This document shows positions 1 to 6,691 of a DNA stretch of 8,648 nt, piece after piece. Every line of letters begins with the position of its first letter. Position 1 is the stretch's first letter. The position numbers were made by a program, and so were the translations under genes. The notes beneath the pieces are model-generated. The model ran no database searches, was not told where the DNA came from, and was given only the letters and a program-made list of their open reading frames with translations. Origin of the DNA: an uncultured Sphingobium sp. (GTDB lineage Bacteria; Pseudomonadota; Alphaproteobacteria; Sphingomonadales; Sphingomonadaceae); assembly GCA_946885845.1 (NCBI GenBank), contig CAMPHJ010000070.1, positions 1 through 8,648 of the forward strand, written 5' to 3'.

Positions 1-227
1 CTGGCACGTTCGACATTATAGCCGATCATCAACGCCTGATTGAGTTCCTTCAGACGCTGCCGCGAAATCAGCTTCAGCACATAGGCGAGCATCAGCAGTA
101 TCACGCCGGGAAACAGAACCAGCCGCCATGGCGCAAGCCGACGGGCCACGTGAATCAGGAAGCCGGTGTAGGTGCCGGTGAACGTCACCGTGCGGTCCAT
201 GTCGTATATCGCAATTCGATGCGTCAT
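1..227 (-). CDS. HAD-IB family hydrolase, N-terminal 75 residues (runs off left edge)
   Basis: The frame begins at the ATG at 227 and stays open to the window edge, so only the first 75 residues are seen. Residues 5-13 read IAIYDMDRT, the DxDxT/V motif I of haloacid-dehalogenase phosphatases; by family analogy D9 would be the phosphorylated nucleophile and D11 the general acid. A very hydrophobic segment follows (about 34-54, from PWRLVLFPG to VLKLI), then the sequence RQRLKELNQALMIGYN. This arrangement is typical of the HAD-IB / SerB-like subgroup, whose members remove phosphate from small molecules or lipids. A GGAA lies a few bases upstream of the start. It is transcribed away from the linKLMN-type operon with about 100 bases between starts. 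The substrate cannot be told: motifs II-IV lie outside the window. A lipid-related phosphatase would suit the neighbours, but that is inference. Confidence 0.8.
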   Translation of the reverse strand, partial: MTHRIAIYDMDRTVTFTGTYTGFLIHVARRLAPWRLVLFPGVILLMLAYVLKLISRQRLKELNQALMIGYNVERA

Positions 228-326
228 GCCGTTTCCGAAACTTTTTGCCCTTGCCCGTCGTTCTGCCTTGCGGATGGGCCGTTTCGGCTTGCCGTGCAAC
301 CGATAATGGACCACTAAATCCGCTTG
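228..326. promoter_or_regulatory. Divergent intergenic region between the HAD gene and linK
   Basis: These 99 bases separate two divergent start codons, so they should hold both promoters. For the rightward operon the best -10-like element I see is GATAAT at 302-307, but no good -35 lies 16-18 bases upstream of it; TTGCCG at 289-294 is too close. This promoter call is therefore weak. Short symmetric motifs occur: GTTTCcGAAAC at 231-241 and CCGtttCGG at 279-287 or adjacent bases, sharing the string CCGTTTC. They could be operator-like but are short enough to be chance. linK itself has no strong Shine-Dalgarno sequence before its start. Confidence 0.3.
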
Positions 327-1436
327 ATGAATAATGTCGCCGATCTTGTGGAAGAACCGCGCGATGGCGGTGCTATCGTACGGCTTTCAGGCCATTTATC
401 GATTGCCTGCCTGCACGATCTGCCCGCCCGACTGGACGCGCTGGCCGGTCCGGTCGCGGCAATCGACGTTTCCGATGTGCACCACATGGACACAATCGGC
501 GCCTGGACCATCCATCGCACGGCCAAGCGGCTGGACTGTGAGATTGTCGGCGGCAACAAGGACTCGCTGCGCCTGATCGAAACGGTCGGAAAGCTGGACG
601 AACCCGTCAGCGTACGCCCCGCCTATGTGACGCCCTGGCAGCGCGTCGTCGGACAGATCGGTGAAGCCACGATCAATGCGGGAGCGACCCTGCTGGGCCT
701 GCTAGGCTTTTTCGGCAGCACATTGGTCGCAAGCTGGAACGTCATTCGGCATCCAAGCCGTTTTCGGCTGAACGCCGTCGTCCAACGCTTTGAAGTGGTC
801 GGCGTCTCGGCGCTGGGCATCATCGGCCTCATGAGCTTCCTGATCGGCATCGTCATTGCCCAGCAAGGATCGGTGCAGTTGCGGCAGTTCGGCATGGAAA
901 TGCTGACCATCAACCTGGTGGGTCGACTGACCTTCCGCGAACTGGGCGTACTGATGACCGCCATCATGGTCGCAGGGCGATCCGGTTCCGCCTTTGCCGC
1001 CCAGCTTGGCACCATGAAGCTGACCGAGGAAGTGGACGCGATGCGCACCATTGGCGTTTCGCCGATGGAGGCGCTGGTGCTGCCGCGCACCTTGGCCGTG
1101 GTTGTCATGATGCCGCTGCTCGGCTTTTATGCATCGATCATGGCGGTCATCGGCGGCGGGTTCCTGTGCGCCGTGTCACTGGAAATACCGCCAATCACCT
1201 TCATCCAGCGGCTGCGGGAAGTCGTGCCAATCACCGACCTGTGGGTAGGCTTGATCAAGGCTCCCGTCTTTGGCGTCATCATTGCGCTGGCGGGCTGTTT
1301 CCAGGGCATGCAGGTCAAGGGCAATGCCGAAGAAGTGGGGATGCGCACGACATCGGCGGTGGTGCAGGCGATCTTCCTCGTCATCGTCATCGACGCCTTT
1401 TTCGCGGTTTTCTTCACCTGGCTGGGCTGGAACTGA
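327..1436 (+). CDS. linK: MlaE-family lipid ABC transporter permease with N-terminal STAS domain (LinK-like)
   Basis: This is the inner-membrane permease of an MCE/Mla-type ABC transporter, 369 residues from the ATG at 327. An in-frame TTG at 324 is possible but less likely. Residues about 10-90 form a STAS domain; DVSDVHHMDTIGAW (47-60) is its conserved core, with T56 in the position of the functional threonine of E. coli MlaB. Residues about 105-369 are the MlaE permease domain: an amphipathic entry segment, then about five hydrophobic helices, with the family hallmark RELGVLMTAIMVAGRSGSAF (204-223) and the EEVDAMRTIG loop (234-243) that contacts the ATPase. E. coli encodes MlaB and MlaE separately (MlaE about 260 residues), so this is a fused MlaB-MlaE; such fusions are widespread. 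It overlaps linL by one base (TGATG), indicating translational coupling. The gene set matches the sphingomonad linKLMN transporter; by that analogy this is LinK. The family call is firm; the transported lipid is unknown. Confidence 0.93.
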   Translation: MNNVADLVEEPRDGGAIVRLSGHLSIACLHDLPARLDALAGPVAAIDVSDVHHMDTIGAWTIHRTAKRLDCEIVGGNKDSLRLIETVGKLDEPVSVRPAYVTPWQRVVGQIGEATINAGATLLGLLGFFGSTLVASWNVIRHPSRFRLNAVVQRFEVVGVSALGIIGLMSFLIGIVIAQQGSVQLRQFGMEMLTINLVGRLTFRELGVLMTAIMVAGRSGSAFAAQLGTMKLTEEVDAMRTIGVSPMEALVLPRTLAVVVMMPLLGFYASIMAVIGGGFLCAVSLEIPPITFIQRLREVVPITDLWVGLIKAPVFGVIIALAGCFQGMQVKGNAEEVGMRTTSAVVQAIFLVIVIDAFFAVFFTWLGWN

Positions 1437-2308
1437 TGGCGCCGGAAGAGGAAATCGTCGCCGAAGAAGCGCGGGTCGACGAAGCCGTCAAACGCGACAG
1501 CACCGCCATTTCCGTGCGTGGCCTCAAGAACAGCTTTGGCGACCAGGTCGTGCATCAGGGGCTCGACCTCGACGTCCGCAAGGGCGAAATATTGGGCGTC
1601 GTTGGGGGATCGGGCACGGGCAAGTCCGTGCTGATGCGGTCGATTATCGGTCTGCAGACGCCCGATGAAGGCGAAGTGCATGTCTTTGGCGAATCAATGA
1701 TCGGTCGGCTGGACGATGAGGCGCTGGCGATCCGCAAGCGGTGGGGGGTGCTGTTTCAGGGGGGCGCGCTTTTCTCCACGCTCACTGTCGCGGAAAATGT
1801 CGAAGTGCCGATCCGCGAATATTATCCCAATATCGGCGCGCAACTGCGTGACGAGATCGCGGCCTACAAGATTCGCATGACCGGACTCCCCGCCGAAGCC
1901 GGACCCAAATATCCAGCCGAACTGTCGGGTGGCATGAAGAAGCGGGCGGGTCTGGCCCGCGCCCTGGCGCTGGACCCTGACCTGCTGTTCCTGGACGAAC
2001 CGACGGCGGGACTGGACCCGATCGGCGCGGCGGCGTTCGACGAACAGACGCGAAAGCTGCAGCAGACACTGGGTCTCACCGTCTTTCTCATCACGCACGA
2101 CCTGGACACGCTTTTTTCAATCTGCGACCGGGTGGCCGTGCTGGCCGACGGAAAGGTCATTGCCGTGGGCACGATCGACGAACTGCTGGCCACCGATCAC
2201 CCGTGGATTCAGGAATATTTCAACGGTCCGCGCGGCCGCGCGGCGACAGCAGCTGTGGCCCGCGAAAGCGGCAAGCGGGCTGAACACCCATCGGACGGAA
2301 GGCAATAG
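1436..2308 (+). CDS. linL: MlaF-family ABC transporter ATPase (LinL-like)
   Basis: Cytoplasmic ATPase subunit, 290 residues, that powers the LinK-like permease. The open frame extends upstream into linK, but the ATG at 1436 overlapping linK's stop is the natural start because the ABC domain begins about 24 residues later. All nucleotide-binding motifs are intact: Walker A GGSGTGKS (57-64), Q-loop Q108 in LFQGGALF, signature LSGGMKKR (163-170), Walker B LLFLDEP (183-189) with catalytic E188, D-loop GLDP (192-195) and H-loop H221 in ITHD. The LSGGMKKR signature, with AxLARALAL-type sequence after it, is characteristic of the MlaF/Ttg2A/Mkl branch rather than of amino-acid or metal importers. 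The first 20 residues are an acidic extension (PEEEIVAEEA) of unknown role. The gene ends 3 bases before linM. The family is certain; the name linL rests on operon composition. Confidence 0.95.
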   Translation: MAPEEEIVAEEARVDEAVKRDSTAISVRGLKNSFGDQVVHQGLDLDVRKGEILGVVGGSGTGKSVLMRSIIGLQTPDEGEVHVFGESMIGRLDDEALAIRKRWGVLFQGGALFSTLTVAENVEVPIREYYPNIGAQLRDEIAAYKIRMTGLPAEAGPKYPAELSGGMKKRAGLARALALDPDLLFLDEPTAGLDPIGAAAFDEQTRKLQQTLGLTVFLITHDLDTLFSICDRVAVLADGKVIAVGTIDELLATDHPWIQEYFNGPRGRAATAAVARESGKRAEHPSDGRQ

Positions 2309-2311
2309 GAT

Positions 2312-3274
2312 ATGGAAACCCGATCCAACCATGTGCTGGTGGGCACGGTCACGCTGCTGCTGCTGGCGGCCATTATGATCGCCGCCTTCTGGTTTTCGCG
2401 CCTGTCCGAGGGCGATAACAAGGAATATGACATCTTCTTCAAACAGTCGGTGAATGGCCTCGCCAAGGGGTCGAGCGTCAATTATTCCGGCGTGCCGTCC
2501 GGCCAGGTTGAGCGCATCGAATTGTGGAAGCGCGACCCCAGCTTCGTCAAAGTCCGCATTTCCGTCAAAGAAGGCACTCCGGTGCTGCAGGGCACCACCG
2601 CAACCATTGCCGGCGTGGGCTTTACCGGTGTCAGTGAAATCGTGCTCGACGGCGCGGTCAAGGGCGCGCCGCCCATCATCTGCCCGGAACAAAATTTGAT
2701 GGCCGCCTGCCCCGATGGCGTGCCGGTCATTCCGACCAAGCCAGGCGCGTTGGGCGAACTGCTCAACAATGCGCCGCAGCTGCTGGAACGGCTTTCGACC
2801 CTGACTGAACGGCTGACCGAACTGCTGAACGACAAGAATCAGCAGTCCATCGCTGGCATTCTGGCCAATGTGGAGCGGCTGTCCGCCTCCCTGGCCGACC
2901 GCAGCCCCGAAATCGCGGCGACGCTTGCCGAAGCCCGCATCGCGGTGCAGCGGACTGGCATTGCTGCGGAACAGATCGGTCAGCTGGCCGCGACCACCGA
3001 CAGCTTGCTGAATGACGAAGGCCGCCCGTTGATGGCGGACCTGCGCAAGAGCGTGCAGTCGGCCACGCGCAGCATCGATACGCTGGACAAGACCATCGCC
3101 GAAGCCCAACCCGGCGTGCGCGCGTTCAGCAACCAGACCATGCCGGAAGTGAACCAGTTGGTGCGCGACCTGCGTGAAATGTCGCGCGCTTTCCGTGGCG
3201 TCGCCGAAAAGCTCGATCAGCAGGGCGCGGGGTCGATCGTCGGATCGCCCAAATTGCCCGATTACAAGCCATGA
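2312..3274 (+). CDS. linM: MCE-domain periplasmic lipid-transport protein, MlaD-type (LinM-like)
   Basis: Substrate-handling MCE subunit, 320 residues. A single N-terminal transmembrane anchor spans about 8-28 (VLVGTVTLLLLAA onward), placing the rest in the periplasm. The MCE domain follows at about 38-116: VNGLAKGSSVNYSGVPSGQV (47-66) is the family signature and GVGFTGVSEIVLDG (101-114) the closing strands. Just after it are two cysteines, C124 and C133, which could form a disulfide. From about 145 to 305 the protein is predicted by eye to be nearly all helical, with heptad-like leucines (LGELLNNAPQLLERLSTL and further repeats), then a short tail ending in PKLPDYKP. E. coli MlaD is only about 183 residues, so the helical tail is the main difference; in other long MCE proteins such tails form a hexameric tube. 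GGAAGG at 2297-2302 serves as ribosome binding site. The stop lies 11 bases before the preferred linN start. Confidence 0.92.
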   Translation: METRSNHVLVGTVTLLLLAAIMIAAFWFSRLSEGDNKEYDIFFKQSVNGLAKGSSVNYSGVPSGQVERIELWKRDPSFVKVRISVKEGTPVLQGTTATIAGVGFTGVSEIVLDGAVKGAPPIICPEQNLMAACPDGVPVIPTKPGALGELLNNAPQLLERLSTLTERLTELLNDKNQQSIAGILANVERLSASLADRSPEIAATLAEARIAVQRTGIAAEQIGQLAATTDSLLNDEGRPLMADLRKSVQSATRSIDTLDKTIAEAQPGVRAFSNQTMPEVNQLVRDLREMSRAFRGVAEKLDQQGAGSIVGSPKLPDYKP

Positions 3275-3280
3275 GAGGGA
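3273..3280 (+). promoter_or_regulatory. Ribosome binding site that decides the linN start
   Basis: GAGAGGGA ends five bases before the ATG at 3286 and gives that codon an excellent Shine-Dalgarno match. An in-frame ATG at 3271, overlapping linM's stop as ATGA, has no such match upstream. The later start also leaves a compact lipoprotein signal peptide. The upstream ATG would add only MRGTH and cannot be excluded as a coupled start. Confidence 0.6.
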
Positions 3281-3285
3281 CCCAC

Positions 3286-3900
3286 ATGATGTTCCACAAG
3301 AAACAAGCCGCCATGTCGGCAGCCCTCGCGCTCATCCTGACGTTGCCCGGCTGCATATCGATTGGCGGAAAGCCGCCTGCCCAGTTGCTGTCCCTTGATG
3401 CAGCCCAGAAGGTCGCGCCAGGCACAGTGCGCAGCGCCGCGTCGGGGACCAGCATAACAGTCGCCGATCCGGAAGCGCCCAAGCTGCTGGACACCGTGCG
3501 CGTGCCGGTGCGGACCACGCCCACGTCTCTCGCTTATGTCACCGATGTGCAGTGGGCGGACACGCCGCGCCATTTGTTCCAGCGGCTTTTGTCGGAAACT
3601 ATCGCCGCGACCAGCAATCGAATCGTGCTCGATCCTGGGCAATATTCGGCTGATGCGGGTCAGCGGCTGATGGGGGAGTTGGTGGAATTTGGCCTGGACG
3701 AAGCCAGCAACAGCGCGATCGTTACTTTCGATGCGATCCTGGCAGGGCCAGGCGGCACCGCCATCACACGCCAGCGCTTCACCGCCAGCGTCCCCGTAGG
3801 CGCAAAAATCACGGCCACCAGCGTCGGCGCGCCTTTGAACAGCGCCGCCAACAAGGTGGCGACCGATGTCGCTGCCTGGCTGGCGGCTTCAGGTCGCTAA
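3286..3900 (+). CDS. linN: ABC-type transport auxiliary lipoprotein (PqiC/DUF330-like, LinN-like)
   Basis: A 204-residue lipoprotein, probably the outer-membrane-side component of the transporter. The N-terminus is a classic type II signal: HKKQ, then the hydrophobic stretch AAMSAALALILT, then the lipobox LPGC with C23 as the predicted lipidated residue. The following residue, I24, is not the Asp that would retain it in the inner membrane. The mature part begins with the family-like segment PPAQLLSLDAA (30-40) and ends in a helix (NKVATDVAAWLAASGR), as in the ABC_trans_aux family to which PqiC and LinN belong. No catalytic motif is expected. It is the last gene of the operon and is followed by a hairpin. 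Alternative start: ATG at 3271 (209 residues). The family call rests on the lipobox, size, operon position and short similarity; the mature domain is divergent, so I am less sure of it than of the other three subunits. Confidence 0.82.
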   Translation: MMFHKKQAAMSAALALILTLPGCISIGGKPPAQLLSLDAAQKVAPGTVRSAASGTSITVADPEAPKLLDTVRVPVRTTPTSLAYVTDVQWADTPRHLFQRLLSETIAATSNRIVLDPGQYSADAGQRLMGELVEFGLDEASNSAIVTFDAILAGPGGTAITRQRFTASVPVGAKITATSVGAPLNSAANKVATDVAAWLAASGR

Positions 3901-3949
3901 AAAAGCGGTAGGCCAGATGACATCGGATCATCTGGCCCCACTATGTTTT
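3899..3949. terminator. Hairpin between convergent linN and pepN, probable bidirectional terminator
   Basis: GGCCAGATGA (3911-3920) and TCATCTGGCC (3928-3937) form a perfect 10-bp stem around a 7-base loop. Read leftward, the stem is followed after six bases by TTTTTT (3904-3899), a fair intrinsic terminator for pepN transcripts. Read rightward, TTTT occurs only at 3946-3949, eight bases past the stem, so termination of the linKLMN-type operon is plausible but weaker. The position between two convergent genes supports the call. Confidence 0.72.
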
Positions 3950-4011
3950 CAGCCCTTGTAGATCAGCGGCTCAACGTTCGGGTCGCAGCAAGCCTGTGGT
4001 TTGCTCCTTGT
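3949..4011 (-). other. Coding-like trailer in frame after the pepN stop codon
   Basis: After the TGA of pepN (4014-4012) the same frame continues for 20 sense codons to a second TGA (3951-3949). The last 13 codons read CCDPNVEPLIYKG, and 12 of those 13 end in G or C, as real genes here do. An AAGGAG lies at 4009-4004, but no ATG, GTG or TTG follows it in this frame; the nearest TTG (3991) is in another frame and gives only six codons. It may be a readthrough extension, the relic of a lost gene, an unusual small peptide or chance. Aminopeptidase N normally ends near the first stop, so it is not a missing part of the enzyme. Confidence 0.3.
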
Positions 4012-6612
4012 TCAATCAAGGCTTTTGCTGGCTTGCTCAGTCACGTCCCTTGATAGGCCGGGTTGGGCCAGGATGCGCTGCAATTCGGCCCGCATCAAAC
4101 CGGCACGCTCTTCATCGAAACGACGCCAGCGCCCCAGTGGCGGCACCAGACGAGCCGCCGTCTGCGGATTGATCTTGTCGAGAGCGATAATGCAGTCGGC
4201 AACCAGGCGGTAGCCCTTGCCGGATCGATGGTGAAAGGCCCACTGATTGCCCGCAAAAGCGCCGTAGAGCGACCGGATCCGATTGGGATTGGTCAACGTG
4301 AAGTCAGGATGACGGCCCAGTTCCTCTACCAGGTCAACAGTATCGGGATGAAGGGCAAAGGCCTGTGTCTGGAACCATTTGTCCAAAGTCAGCGCATCAT
4401 CCCGGTAGCGATTGTAGAAAATATCAAGGGCGGCTTCCCGCTCCGCGCTGGTCCCGTTCGCCAATATGGCCAGCGCCGCCTGCCGCTCCGTCATATTGTC
4501 CGCATCGCTGAACTGGGAAAAGGCGACCGTGGGGCCCTCCTCCATGCCTGAAGCGCAAAGGTAAAGGAGTGCGGTGTTGCGCAGCTTGCGGGCGCCCTTC
4601 GCCGCGGCGGACAATGAAAAGCTGTTTGCCTGGGTTCTGGAGTGGATATCGCGCCATAGCGGCTCCAGTTCAGCCCCGATCCGGCGCTGGAGCGCATCAC
4701 GAGCGGAGTGGATAGCATCGGGATCGACCATGGCCAGTTGGTCGCCAATATAGGCCTCGCTCGGCAGGCGAATAGCCTCTGCTATGAACGCATCGTCCAG
4801 CGCGGGATCGGTCGCGGTGTTCCGAATCGCGGCAACCACTGCGGCTTCATCAACGATCTGCCCGCCAATCCGGCCTACGAGCACATTCACCATCAGTTGC
4901 TGCATCGCCTCATATCGGGCGAAGGGATCGTCGTCATGCGCGGATAGAAAGGCCAGATCGGCCTGGGTGCGATCAGTTTCGATCACCACCGGCGCTGAAA
5001 AGCCGCGATTGATCGACAGCAGCGGCGGCGTGGCGAAGTCATTAAAGGCAAAGCTCTGGCGCGCTTCCGTCAGCATCAGCAACTCGTCGCCCCGGCTTTC
5101 GCCGGTTTCCCGATCGAACAGCGCGATGCGCAACGGAATGGCCATCGGCTGCTTGTTTGATTGGCCGGGCGTCGGGGGCACGGTCTGCTCCAGCACCAGT
5201 TCGGCCGTCCGGCTCTCCGGGTCATGGGTTAGCAAGGCCCGGACGCGCGGCGTTCCTGCTTGCTCATACCAGCGCCGGAACTGGGTAAGGTCTATCCCTC
5301 CTCCATCTTCCATCGCCCGGACAAAATCTTCACAGGTCGCCGCCTGCCCGTCATGCCTTTCAAAATATAGGTCCGAGCCCGACCGAAACCGTTCTGGCCC
5401 CAACATCAGGGCCATCATGCGGATCAGTTCGGCGCCCTTATTATAGATGGTCGCGGTGTAGAAGTTACTGATTTCCATGTAGGATTCGGGGCGCACGGGG
5501 TGGGCCAGAGGTCCTGAGTCCTCCTGAAACTGCGCGGCTCTCAACACGCGGACATCTTCAATCCGCTTGACCGCAGCGCTGCCCATGTCGGCGGAAAAAT
5601 CCTGATCGCGAAAAACGGTGAAGCCTTCCTTCAAGGAAAGCTGGAACCAATCGCGACAGGTGACACGATTGCCTGACCAGTTGTGAAAATATTCATGCGC
5701 GACCACGCCTTCGACACCGTCATAGTCGATGTCAGTCGCCGTATCAGGATCAGCCAGAATATAGCGTGAATTGAATATGTTAAGCCCCTTGTTCTCCATC
5801 GCGCCGAAGTTGAAATCGGCAACGGCGACGATATTGAACACCTCCAGGTCATATTCGCGCCCATATACCCGCTCATCCCAGGCCATGCTGTTCTTCAACG
5901 CTTGCATGGCATGGGCGGTTCTAGGCAGATCGCCTTCCTTGACCCATATGCCCAGCTTCACGGTGCGCCCGCTCATCGTGACAAAGCTGTCAGCGTTGCA
6001 CGCCAGGTCCCCGGCGACCAATGCGAACAGATAACAGGGCTTTGGGTAGGGGTCAGTCCACAATGCCCAGTGGCGCCCGCCCAGCAGATTGCCCTTTTCG
6101 ACCGGATCGCCATTCGCCAGCAAGATTGGATAACGGGCTTGATCCGCTTCCAGCCGGACGGAGTAACGGGAAAGAACATCCGGGCGGTCGGGGAAGAAAG
6201 TGATCCGACGAAAGCCTTCGGCCTCACACTGGGTGCATAGCAGACCGCCGCTGGCGTAAAGTCCCATCAGTTTACTGTTCTTCTCCGGCACGAGTTCAAC
6301 CAGCGTTTCGACCTCATGCGCGGCCCCGAAAAGCGGGATGACGAGCGCGCCGCCTTCCATGGACCACTGGTCCGCCGTAAGAAGATGACCGTCGACCTTC
6401 ACTTCAATCGCTGTGAGTTCATCTCCGTCCAGCTTCAGCGGCCGATCATGCTCCCCGTTGCGGCGCACGGTCAAAACGGAACGAACCTGCGTATGCAGAG
6501 GGTCCAGAGAAAGGAAAAGCGCAACGTCCGGGACCAGCCAATCAGGCGGGCGATAGTCCTGACGGTGGACGATCAGGGGCGCGGTTCCAGCGGAAGATTG
6601 CATGTCAGCCAT
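4012..6612 (-). CDS. pepN: Aminopeptidase N (M1-family zinc metallopeptidase)
   Basis: A cytoplasmic enzyme of 866 residues that removes N-terminal amino acids from peptides in the last stage of protein breakdown. No signal peptide is seen. The active site is complete: exopeptidase motif GAMEN (270-274), zinc motif HEYFH (306-310) followed by NWSGNRVTCRDWFQL, third zinc ligand E329 in LKEG, and the catalytic tyrosine Y390 in YTATIYNKGAE. The spacing is the same as in E. coli PepN (870 residues), shifted by nine, so this is the bacterial PepN type rather than a eukaryote-like M1 enzyme. An N-terminal beta-sandwich domain precedes the catalytic domain, and a long helical C-terminal domain ends in SRDVTEQASKSLD. 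An alternative start is the ATG at 6603 (M4). Neither start has a visible Shine-Dalgarno sequence. It lies 79 bases downstream of parB in the same direction and may be partly cotranscribed. Confidence 0.96.
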   Translation of the reverse strand: MADMQSSAGTAPLIVHRQDYRPPDWLVPDVALFLSLDPLHTQVRSVLTVRRNGEHDRPLKLDGDELTAIEVKVDGHLLTADQWSMEGGALVIPLFGAAHEVETLVELVPEKNSKLMGLYASGGLLCTQCEAEGFRRITFFPDRPDVLSRYSVRLEADQARYPILLANGDPVEKGNLLGGRHWALWTDPYPKPCYLFALVAGDLACNADSFVTMSGRTVKLGIWVKEGDLPRTAHAMQALKNSMAWDERVYGREYDLEVFNIVAVADFNFGAMENKGLNIFNSRYILADPDTATDIDYDGVEGVVAHEYFHNWSGNRVTCRDWFQLSLKEGFTVFRDQDFSADMGSAAVKRIEDVRVLRAAQFQEDSGPLAHPVRPESYMEISNFYTATIYNKGAELIRMMALMLGPERFRSGSDLYFERHDGQAATCEDFVRAMEDGGGIDLTQFRRWYEQAGTPRVRALLTHDPESRTAELVLEQTVPPTPGQSNKQPMAIPLRIALFDRETGESRGDELLMLTEARQSFAFNDFATPPLLSINRGFSAPVVIETDRTQADLAFLSAHDDDPFARYEAMQQLMVNVLVGRIGGQIVDEAAVVAAIRNTATDPALDDAFIAEAIRLPSEAYIGDQLAMVDPDAIHSARDALQRRIGAELEPLWRDIHSRTQANSFSLSAAAKGARKLRNTALLYLCASGMEEGPTVAFSQFSDADNMTERQAALAILANGTSAEREAALDIFYNRYRDDALTLDKWFQTQAFALHPDTVDLVEELGRHPDFTLTNPNRIRSLYGAFAGNQWAFHHRSGKGYRLVADCIIALDKINPQTAARLVPPLGRWRRFDEERAGLMRAELQRILAQPGLSRDVTEQASKSLD

Positions 6613-6626
6613 GCGGACAAGCTAGG

Positions 6627-6650
6627 CACTGACCGCGAAAAAGGCCAGTG
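6627..6650 (-). repeat. Inverted repeat just upstream of the pepN start
   Basis: CACTGACC (6627-6634) and GGCCAGTG (6643-6650) are inverted arms with one mismatch around an 8-base A-rich spacer. In a pepN transcript they would form an 8-bp stem with one G-U pair and loop UUUUUCGC, ending 14 bases before the ATG. It could be a 5'-leader stem-loop or a protein-binding operator. It does not look like a terminator for parB, because no T-run follows it in that direction. Confidence 0.4.
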
Positions 6651-6691
6651 GGACAGGCGATAAAAGCTAGGCCTGCAGGGTTTTAAGAAGC

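Noticed and set aside
142..157. Second CACGTG core inside the HAD gene as a possible parS
   Set aside because: Only the core and part of the right half match; the left half (CGGGC) differs from TGTTY at three positions, so it is at best a half site.
1166..1435. Upstream extension of the linL frame by 90 codons
   Set aside because: It overlaps the conserved C-terminal helices of linK in another frame, and the extra residues resemble no ABC ATPase. The ATG at 1436 overlapping the linK stop is the natural start.
2117..3109. 330-codon open frame on the minus strand over linL/linM
   Set aside because: It lies antisense to two clear genes with intact family motifs. Its protein shows no recognisable domain, and long antisense frames are common in GC-rich coding DNA.
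4784..5446. 220-codon plus-strand open frame inside pepN
   Set aside because: The Ser/Arg-rich composition and the position opposite the conserved aminopeptidase mark it as a shadow of pepN.
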